Shown: in pieces, positions 1 through 4,971 of the stretch | Numbering within the stretch: position 1 is the stretch's first letter | How the letters are laid out: the number at the start of each line of letters is the position of its first letter | From: Candidatus Latescibacteria bacterium 4484_7 | GTDB lineage: Bacteria > Krumholzibacteriota > Krumholzibacteriia > Krumholzibacteriales > Krumholzibacteriaceae | NCBI GenBank assembly: GCA_002085285.1 | Contig: NATK01000023.1 | Coordinates: forward strand, 1-11,867 | Direction of reading: 5' to 3' | DNA: 11,867 nucleotides | The notes under the pieces: model-generated | Database searches by the model: none | Told to the model about the DNA's origin: nothing | The model's input: the letters and a program-made list of their open reading frames with translations, nothing else | Made by a program: the position numbers and the translations under genes

Positions 1-42
1 AAAGGCGAACCGGAAAAATCGGTGAAAAAGAAAGGAGACTGA
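1..42 (+). CDS. C-terminal end of an upstream gene (partial)
   Basis: The first reading frame is open from the window edge to a TGA at 40-42 and encodes a lysine-rich tail (KGEPEKSVKKKGD). The stop sits two bases before the ribH start, and the ribH Shine-Dalgarno lies inside these last codons, which is the usual layout of a tightly linked operon. In many bacteria the gene before ribH is ribBA or another riboflavin gene, so this could be the end of one, but thirteen residues are not enough to identify it. A competing frame also stays open a little further (to 51-53), so even the frame choice is not certain. Confidence 0.4.
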   Translation, partial: KGEPEKSVKKKGD

Positions 43-43
43 T

Positions 44-505
44 ATGGTGGTAGAAAAATCGGGCAATCTGTTGGGTGAAGGAAAGAGATTCGCCGTCGTA
101 GTAGGTAGGTTCAACGAGATCGTGACGAAGAACCTGCTCGGAGGAGCAATCGACTGTCTTACCCGTCACGGTGTGAACAACGACGATATAGATGTCTACT
201 GGGTTCCGGGCTCTTTCGAGCTTCCACAGGTAGCGAGAAAAGCGAGCAAATCGAACGTGTCGGCGGTGATTTGTCTCGGTGCGCTGATTCGAGGGGACAC
301 GTACCATTTCGATATCCTCGCCAATCAGGTGGTCAGGGATCTCTCGAGCCTCGCTGCGCAGTCGGATGTGCCTGTCACATTTGGCGTGATAACTGCTGAC
401 AATCAGGAGCAGGCTTTCGAAAGGGCGGGAAGCAAGGCTGGTAACAGAGGCTGGACGGCGGCCTTGTCTGCGCTTGAGCTCGCAGACCTCTGGGGGAAAA
501 TATGA
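44..505 (+). CDS. ribH: 6,7-dimethyl-8-ribityllumazine synthase (riboflavin synthase beta chain)
   Basis: Lumazine synthase condenses 5-amino-6-ribitylamino-uracil with 3,4-dihydroxy-2-butanone 4-phosphate, the penultimate step of riboflavin synthesis in the cytoplasm. The 153-residue product has the usual length and all family hallmarks: RFN at 22-24, VPGSFELP at 54-61, GALIRGDTYHFD at 79-90 with the catalytic histidine at 88, and ERAG at 126-129 with the phosphate-binding arginine at 127, followed by GNRGWTAA. The ATG is preceded by an excellent Shine-Dalgarno (aaggag, 32-37) six bases away. The stop overlaps a possible mini-ORF start (ATGA at 502-505) and nusB follows at once, a common ribH-nusB arrangement. 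The assignment is secure. Any FMN riboswitch would lie upstream of the window. Confidence 0.97.
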   Translation: MVVEKSGNLLGEGKRFAVVVGRFNEIVTKNLLGGAIDCLTRHGVNNDDIDVYWVPGSFELPQVARKASKSNVSAVICLGALIRGDTYHFDILANQVVRDLSSLAAQSDVPVTFGVITADNQEQAFERAGSKAGNRGWTAALSALELADLWGKI

Positions 506-525
506 CAGTGGGTACGATGATATGA
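502..525 (+). other. Possible seven-codon coupling mini-ORF between ribH and nusB
   Basis: An ATG at 502 overlaps the ribH stop as ATGA and has a purine-rich GGGG stretch (492-495) six bases upstream. It encodes MTVGTMI and stops at 523-525, where the stop again overlaps the nusB ATG (522) as ATGA. This would let a ribosome finishing ribH re-initiate, translate seven codons and re-initiate at nusB, whose own ATG lacks a well-placed Shine-Dalgarno. The arrangement is directly visible, but its use is an inference, and such short overlaps can occur by chance. Confidence 0.25.
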
Positions 526-932
526 GCAAACGAGGCAAGGCCAGAGAGATAGCCCTTCAAACGCTCTATGCGGCTGAGGTTTCCCAATCTACCTGGCAGA
601 AGGCCCTCAAGGATAACATTGCTCGGAGAAAAGCGTCCGAAGATGCCGCCGAGTATGCAGAGAAGCTTGTAAAGGCTGTCATGGAGGAGAAAGACAGACT
701 AGATGAAATGATATCGAAGAGACTCGAGAATTGGGAACTCAAGAGGGTATCCGTTGTAGATAAGAATATCCTCAGGATTGCTCTCGTCGAGTTGTTGTTC
801 TGCCCGGAGGTTCCACCGCTCGTAATCATAAACGAAGCGATAGAGTTGGCGCGGACCTTCAGCTCACACGAAGCGGGGAGGTTTGTCAATGGTATACTCG
901 ACACCCTTGCAAGGGAGGTCAGAGGGATTTGA
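522..932 (+). CDS. nusB: Transcription antitermination factor NusB
   Basis: NusB pairs with NusE (ribosomal protein S10) to bind boxA RNA and support antitermination, mainly of rRNA operons. The product from ATG 522 is 136 residues, a normal length. The N-terminus (MSKRGKAREIALQTLYAAE) carries the conserved R..ALQ.LY..E pattern. The C-terminal half has NW.L.R....D..ILR.A..ELL, then INEAIELA and RFVNGILD, all NusB signatures. The frame is open upstream to a TTG at 474, but that would add sixteen non-conserved residues and overlap ribH by 32 bases, so ATG 522 is preferred. The gene follows ribH by 16 bases and its stop overlaps the next gene's TTG, which indicates one operon. Confidence 0.95.
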   Translation: MSKRGKAREIALQTLYAAEVSQSTWQKALKDNIARRKASEDAAEYAEKLVKAVMEEKDRLDEMISKRLENWELKRVSVVDKNILRIALVELLFCPEVPPLVIINEAIELARTFSSHEAGRFVNGILDTLAREVRGI

Positions 933-1660
933 AGCTCTTTGTATGCTCCGATATTCATTCCAATATCAGAGCTCTTCGCTCTGTGCTCGAGGTGTATGAT
1001 AGCCTGGAGGTCGATGGGTTCGTCTCGCTCGGCGACTCGGTCGGTTACGGACCAAACCCTAACGAGTGCCTCGAGTTAATTTTCAGTATCAGCGATGCGA
1101 TGTTCGTGTTGGGGAATCATGACATTTCTTTGCTCGATGAGAACGAAAGGATGTGGTTGAACCCAGAGGCGAAAAAGGCGATCGTAAGAACCGCCGAAAT
1201 CATAGATGACAAATATATAGAAGAAATAAGTACGAGGTTTCACCTTGAGATAGAAAAGGAGTGTTGCCTCGCCGTTCATTCGCATCCTGTCCACCCGGGA
1301 AGCTGGAAATACATCTATTCTAAAGAGGAAGCGATGAGCGTCTTCAAACAGCGGAACTTTGATGTTGCGCTCGTCGGGCATACCCACGTTCCCGCCGTTT
1401 TCGGCTCCGACGGTGAAAGCATTGATATAGAGCCGAATGTCGCCATAAGGCTCGATCCCGATAAACGTTACATCATAAATCCCGGGAGTGTGGGACAGCC
1501 GAGGGATTACGACAATAGGGCCTCGAGTTGTCTGTTGGATACAGAGGCTCGTACAGTTACTTTCTATAGAACGGGTTACGATATCGAAGCGGAGTTGAAA
1601 GATTTTTTGAACTTGGGATTTCCGGCCGTTTTCGGTGAAAGACTCTTGAAGGGAGTTTAG
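929..1660 (+). CDS. Metallophosphoesterase family protein (YfcE/MJ0936-type calcineurin-like)
   Basis: This is a 243-residue calcineurin-like phosphoesterase. All metal-binding motifs of the fold are present in order: SDIHSN (D8, H10), LGDSVGYGPNP (D36), GNHD (N63, H64), AVHSHP (H117) and GHTHVP (H151, H153), ending with the family's NPGSVGQPRD at 184-193. The fold is a cytoplasmic two-metal phosphodiesterase or phosphatase, and the substrate cannot be read from the sequence. The start is a TTG at 929 overlapping the nusB stop (TTGA); the product then begins KLFVCSDIH, where this family normally begins, and AGGGAGGT at 912-919 lies nine bases upstream. No ATG fits. The methyltransferase gene starts four bases after the stop. 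The family assignment is firm, while the specific role is unknown. Confidence 0.92.
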   Translation: MKLFVCSDIHSNIRALRSVLEVYDSLEVDGFVSLGDSVGYGPNPNECLELIFSISDAMFVLGNHDISLLDENERMWLNPEAKKAIVRTAEIIDDKYIEEISTRFHLEIEKECCLAVHSHPVHPGSWKYIYSKEEAMSVFKQRNFDVALVGHTHVPAVFGSDGESIDIEPNVAIRLDPDKRYIINPGSVGQPRDYDNRASSCLLDTEARTVTFYRTGYDIEAELKDFLNLGFPAVFGERLLKGV

Positions 1661-1664
1661 TGCA

Positions 1665-2453
1665 TTGGGCGACCTATTTCGAAGAAGATCCGAGAAGGAT
1701 CACTGGGACAGGTTTTGGAGTGAGGCAGATAGCGTTGAAGAGGTGTATTCGAACGACGGGCGAGTGGTGGAGCATCTATCCCGTGTGTGCGATGTATCGG
1801 GCAAGAGGATACTCGAGGTTGGCGCGGGCACGGGGAGGGACAGCATAGTCCTTTCGAGAATGGGCGCGACGGTAGTTTCGCTCGACTATAGCATCGAGAG
1901 CCTCAATCTTGTAAAGAAAGGGTCTGGTGAAGCGGACGAAGTTCTTCTCTGCTGCGGCAATGCCTTTTCTCTCCCTTTTGCAGACGAGACTTTCGACGTG
2001 GTTTTTCATCAGGGGCTGCTCGAACATTTCACCAATCCGGACGATCTCCTCGCCGAAAATGTCAGGGTGCTGAAACCGGGTGGTCTTCTACTCGTTGATG
2101 TTCCTCAACGCTTTCACTACTATACGCTGATGAAACATATGATGATATTCTTCAACAAATGGTTCGCGGGATGGGAGACGGAGTTTTCGGTCGGAGAGCT
2201 CGAAAAGATTTTGAGGAGGCATTCCCTAGATATCGTTCTGAGCTATGGAGAGTGGTTCAACCCTCCGATTTGGTATAGGATGCTGAGGAGAGGCCTCATT
2301 AGAGCAGGCATTAAACTGCCAATGTATCCGGGAATATTCGATATCTTAGGTAAGATGATGGGTACTTTGAGAAATTGGGCTTTGAGAAGGAGATTTTTTC
2401 TCTATACGACGGTCATAGTCGGTACGATTGCGAAGAAGAGAGAAGAAATTTAA
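1665..2453 (+). CDS. Class I SAM-dependent methyltransferase (Methyltransf_11/25 type)
   Basis: The 262-residue product has a Rossmann-type methyltransferase core: motif I ILEVGAGTGR at 49-58, an acidic residue ending strand 2 (LDYS, D74), motif II/III around FDVVFHQGLLEHF (110-122) and VLKPGGLLLVDVP (135-147). The C-terminal part (about 150-262) is rich in aromatic and basic residues and would form the acceptor-binding region. The short N-terminus containing DHWDRFW is typical of small-molecule or lipid/sugar methyltransferases. The start is TTG 1665, with AAGGGAG at 1649-1655 nine bases upstream; a GTG at 1660 is out of frame and leads only to a 62-codon shadow. Its place before the glycan genes suggests a sugar or lipid substrate, but this is inference. 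Confidence 0.88.
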   Translation: MGDLFRRRSEKDHWDRFWSEADSVEEVYSNDGRVVEHLSRVCDVSGKRILEVGAGTGRDSIVLSRMGATVVSLDYSIESLNLVKKGSGEADEVLLCCGNAFSLPFADETFDVVFHQGLLEHFTNPDDLLAENVRVLKPGGLLLVDVPQRFHYYTLMKHMMIFFNKWFAGWETEFSVGELEKILRRHSLDIVLSYGEWFNPPIWYRMLRRGLIRAGIKLPMYPGIFDILGKMMGTLRNWALRRRFFLYTTVIVGTIAKKREEI

Positions 2454-2559
2454 GCCGGGTTTGAATTTCCGGGAGTGTGGCCGAGCGGTGTAACCTCTCC
2501 GCCACCGTGTTGTGCAGGTTTCCGCTGTCCCCTTTTGGAGAATGGATGTTGTAGGGAAC

Positions 2560-2565
2560 GGGAGA
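2560..2565 (+). promoter_or_regulatory. Shine-Dalgarno deciding the TTG 2572 start
   Basis: GGGAGA lies six bases before TTG 2572. The alternatives are weaker: GTG 2512 lacks a good purine-rich site, and ATG 2542 has ggag only one base away. Three other cistrons here (929, 1665, 2572) also use TTG, so this start is consistent with local habit. Confidence 0.55.
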
Positions 2566-2571
2566 ATTGTT

Positions 2572-3681
2572 TTGAAGATTCTTGCTTTGAACTGGAGAGA
2601 CATAAAGAATCCCGAGGCGGGAGGGGCTGAGGTACACCTTCATGAAATATTGCGGCATCTAGTCCAAGGGGGCCACGAAGCTGCTATGATAGGCTCAGCC
2701 TGGCCGGGATGCGCACGTGAAGACGAAGTCGACGGAGTTAGGATCTTCCGCAGCGGTCGCTGGTACGATGCGAACTTCTCCATCCCCCTTTTTGCAAAGA
2801 GGCTTTTGAAGAAGGAGAAGTTCGATATCATAATCGAGGACATAAACAAGTTGCCCTTTTTTATGCCTCTTTACACCTCGGTGCCCGTCGTTCCCGTGAT
2901 TCCGCACCTTTTCGGCACGGCGGCATACCTCGAAACCAATCCGTTGATAGCCACTTATGTTGTGCTGCTGGAAAAATTCATACCCGTTGTGTTCAAGAAG
3001 AATCATTTCATGGTGATAAGCCCGAGCACGAAGGAAGATCTGATCCGCAGGGGAATAGATGCCGAAAGGGTGCGTGTCATTCTCTGCGGGCTCGACCATG
3101 AGAGATACAGATTTCTCAACCTCGAACGTTTCGATAGACCGACGATCGTGCACCTCGGCAGATTGAGGAAGTATAAGAGCGTCGATGTGGCGATAAGGTC
3201 CATGCCTTTGATAAGGGAATCGCTGAGCGAAGCAAGACTCGTCATCATAGGAGACGGACCATACAGGAGAGAGCTTGAGTCGCTGACTCATAGGCTCGCG
3301 CTGGACGACGCCGTCGAATTCCGCGGGTACATGGGTGTTGAGGAACTGGTCGGTTTCATGAACAGGGCTCACCTTCTGGTGAACCCGAGCCCAAAAGAAG
3401 GCTGGGGGCTCACAGTCGTCGAAGCGAATGCGTGCGGGCTGCCAGTAGTTGCGAGCAACAGGCCGGGGCTCAAGGATTCGGTGATTGACGGCGAGACGGG
3501 TTTTCTCGTTCCGTACAGAAACGAGAGGGCGTTCGCCGAGGCGTCTCTCAAGATTCTCAAAGATGCGAATCTCTGGAACGGAATGAGCGCGAAGGCGCTC
3601 AACAGGGTCAAGGAGCTTACATGGGAGAGATGCGCAGCGGAGAGCGAAGAGTTTTTGCTCGAGGTGATCGAGAATGGTTGA
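2572..3681 (+). CDS. GT4-family glycosyltransferase (GT-B fold)
   Basis: This is a cytoplasmic or membrane-associated glycosyltransferase that would move a sugar from a nucleotide donor to a lipid or growing glycan. From TTG 2572 it has 369 residues. The N-terminal domain opens with NWRDIKNPEAGGAEVHLHE (about 7-25). The C-terminal domain has IVHLGRLRKYKSVD (192-205), IIGDGP, and EGWGLTVVEANACGLPVV (276-293), which includes the E-x7-E pair (E276, E284) and the donor-binding loop of GT4 enzymes. The frame is open back to GTG 2512, but TTG 2572 puts the product start at KILALNWRD as in relatives and has GGGAGA (2560-2565) six bases upstream. ATG 2542 has a badly placed Shine-Dalgarno. Unlike most neighbours it has non-coding gaps of more than 100 bases on both sides. 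Confidence 0.9.
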   Translation: MKILALNWRDIKNPEAGGAEVHLHEILRHLVQGGHEAAMIGSAWPGCAREDEVDGVRIFRSGRWYDANFSIPLFAKRLLKKEKFDIIIEDINKLPFFMPLYTSVPVVPVIPHLFGTAAYLETNPLIATYVVLLEKFIPVVFKKNHFMVISPSTKEDLIRRGIDAERVRVILCGLDHERYRFLNLERFDRPTIVHLGRLRKYKSVDVAIRSMPLIRESLSEARLVIIGDGPYRRELESLTHRLALDDAVEFRGYMGVEELVGFMNRAHLLVNPSPKEGWGLTVVEANACGLPVVASNRPGLKDSVIDGETGFLVPYRNERAFAEASLKILKDANLWNGMSAKALNRVKELTWERCAAESEEFLLEVIENG

Positions 3682-3697
3682 CTCGGTTCGTTCTTTC

Positions 3698-3710
3698 GAA
3701 GAAAATCTTC
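3698..3710 (+). other. Short A/T-rich hairpin after the GT4 gene
   Basis: GAAGA (3698-3702) and TCTTC (3706-3710) form a five-base-pair stem with a three-base AAA loop, seventeen bases after the GT4 stop. The following bases are tttct rather than a run of T, and the stem is weak, so it is not called a terminator. Confidence 0.25.
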
Positions 3711-3738
3711 TTTCTGGATTACGCGGTGACTGTTTGGA

Positions 3739-3786
3739 CCGCTGTCTGCTGTACGGCAGCCACGGATGCCGTACATGGGGCAGCGG
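3739..3786 (+). promoter_or_regulatory. Strong interrupted hairpin covering the translation start region of the next gene
   Basis: The inner stem TGTACGGCA (3750-3758) pairs perfectly with TGCCGTACA (3767-3775) around an eight-base loop. After a two-by-two mismatch the outer arms 3739-3747 and 3778-3786 pair over nine further positions, two of them G-U. The total is eighteen pairs in 48 bases, ending eight bases before ATG 3794 and covering part of its G-rich ribosome-binding region (3785-3790). No T run follows on either strand, so an intrinsic terminator is unlikely. A smaller alternative stem, GCGGT (3723-3727) with ACCGC (3738-3742), would compete with the outer arm. A role in translation control or message stability is inferred. 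Confidence 0.6.
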
Positions 3787-3793
3787 GTGATTG

Positions 3794-4822
3794 ATGGACG
3801 AGGAGAAGTGGATCTTGTCTGCGAGAGGCAAACTATTTCAGCTATCTAAGATCGTAATAAGTTTGGGACTTATCACGTTCCTCATAATAAAAATATCTCC
3901 CCAGCGGATCATCCCTCAACTCAAAGAGTTGAACCCTTCGATGTTGATATTTGCGTTCCTTATATTCTTCTTCAGCAACATCCTCGGCTCTATGCAGTGG
4001 CATTTCCTTTTGCATTCGAGTGGGATTCGTTTGAGATATACCAAGACGTTTCGCCTATATTTCATAGGTTTATTCTTCAACAATTTTCTTCCTGCAAATG
4101 TAGGGGGGGATGCAGTCAAGATATACGACGTCACTAAGATTGGGAACGACCCGTACCGTGTTTTCGCCGTCACGTTACTGGATAGGGTGATAGGTATAAC
4201 GGCGCTCTCTGTTATAGCACTCGGCTCATCGTTCTACGTTCTCTTTCATGGGGGGATGTTGAATCTTGGAACATACATGCTCGTTTTTTCAATCTTCATA
4301 GTTCCTCTGGTTCTGCTTTCGTCGAGCAAGAAGGTTTCGAAATTGGTAAGGAAACTCTTTTCTTTGATCACAATCTGGGGAATCGGGAACAGGTTCGATC
4401 AGATATTTGATCATCTCGGTGAGTATAAGAGGTTGAGATCGCTCCTGTTGAAGCTTTCGCTCCTTTCCCTCGCCGTACAGGCTCTTAGAATTACGACGCA
4501 CATATTCGTGGCGAAGTCTCTAAACATTTCGATACAGCCCGCTTCTTACATCTATTTTTTCATATTCATACCTCTTCTCGGACTAATCATGATTCTCCCC
4601 ATTTCGATCAACGGGCTTGGAGTGAGGGAAGGGACGGGAATACTATTGTTCTCACAAATAGGCTTCTCCAACGAGCAGTCTTTATTGATGGAATTCATCA
4701 CGTATTTTGTTATGGTGGTGGTGAGTCTCTTGGGTGCAGGATTCTTTCTCACGAGGAATATTGGCAAAGGGTCAAAACGGGTTGTAGAGGATACGGGAGA
4801 GGCCGAAGAGTGTGAAGGTTGA
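3794..4822 (+). CDS. Lysylphosphatidylglycerol synthase-type / UPF0104 (YbhN, AglD-like) multi-pass membrane protein
   Basis: The 342-residue product is an integral inner-membrane protein with about eight hydrophobic segments (for example near 19-36, 50-74, 90-100, 130-152, 161-177, 222-240, 252-272 and 300-320). It carries the family motifs NNFLPANVGGD (about 96-106), LLDRVIG (129-135) and PISINGLGVREG (269-280). The family contains the transmembrane flippase part of MprF and archaeal AglD, and members often sit beside glycosyltransferases. A role in moving or using lipid-linked sugars is therefore plausible but unproven. No soluble LPG-synthase catalytic domain is attached. ATG 3794 is chosen; TTG 3791 would add one residue. 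A strong hairpin (3739-3786) overlaps the upstream ribosome-binding region. A seven-G run (4103-4109) encodes the two glycines of the GGD motif. Confidence 0.88.
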   Translation: MDEEKWILSARGKLFQLSKIVISLGLITFLIIKISPQRIIPQLKELNPSMLIFAFLIFFFSNILGSMQWHFLLHSSGIRLRYTKTFRLYFIGLFFNNFLPANVGGDAVKIYDVTKIGNDPYRVFAVTLLDRVIGITALSVIALGSSFYVLFHGGMLNLGTYMLVFSIFIVPLVLLSSSKKVSKLVRKLFSLITIWGIGNRFDQIFDHLGEYKRLRSLLLKLSLLSLAVQALRITTHIFVAKSLNISIQPASYIYFFIFIPLLGLIMILPISINGLGVREGTGILLFSQIGFSNEQSLLMEFITYFVMVVVSLLGAGFFLTRNIGKGSKRVVEDTGEAEECEG

Positions 4823-4971
4823 TGTCGGATCGACGGCAGAGCTAAAAGGTGCTTGTAGCTTGGGGTTCAACCGGAGCGGTCAGCCATGAAGAATTTCCTT
4901 TATAAATTCCATTGATTTTAGTAATTTTAATCGAATTTTGAGATTGATCAGGAAGTAGAGGTATAAAGAAG
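4823..4971 (+). other. Longest intergenic gap: A/T-rich leader of the DUF2723 gene
   Basis: No gene is seen here. The first half has small palindromes: GTCG/CGAC at 4824-4834 and AGCTA/TAGCT at 4840-4860. The second half (about 4886-4948) is markedly A/T-rich compared with the surrounding coding DNA and contains a GAATTT/AAATTC inverted repeat at 4891-4909. An ATG at 4886 opens only a nine-residue frame. The A/T-rich character and length suggest a promoter region starting a new transcript. Confidence 0.45.
4938..4967 (+). promoter_or_regulatory. Possible sigma70-type promoter before the DUF2723 gene
   Basis: TTGAGA (4938-4943) and TATAAA (4962-4967) each match five of six consensus bases with an 18-base spacer. 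Transcription would start at about 4973-4975, at the ATG itself (4972), which would make the message leaderless or nearly so. The GAGG at 4958-4961, ten bases before the ATG, argues for an ordinary leader made from a promoter further upstream, for example around TATAAA 4901-4906 or TTTAAT 4926-4931. Confidence 0.25.

Noticed and set aside
1660..1848. A GTG-started 62-codon frame at the start of the methyltransferase gene
   Set aside because: It is out of frame with the conserved methyltransferase sequence and ends inside motif I; the TTG 1665 frame explains the region.
2454..2571. A functional tRNA-Ser or tRNA-Leu gene
   Set aside because: Only the D-arm-like stretch fits; the anticodon stem, T-arm and 3' acceptor strand are missing.
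2485..3746. Flanking repeats around the first GT4 gene (GCGGTG and CCGCTGTC occur in both the 2454-2571 and 3682-3793 gaps)
   Set aside because: The shared words are only six and eight bases, their spacing differs (37 versus 16 bases), and one such match between two gaps of this size is not unlikely by chance.
3739..3790. Intrinsic terminator after the first GT4 gene
   Set aside because: The stem is strong, but no T run follows it on either strand and it abuts the next gene's ribosome-binding region.
2695..3831. A 378-codon open frame on the minus strand opposite the GT4 gene
   Set aside because: It lies opposite a clear GT4 coding region, shows no recognisable motifs and has a proline, histidine and arginine-rich composition typical of an antisense shadow.
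4886..4915. Short frame starting at ATG 4886 as a leader peptide
   Set aside because: It is only nine residues, has no Shine-Dalgarno, and carries no run of regulatory codons.
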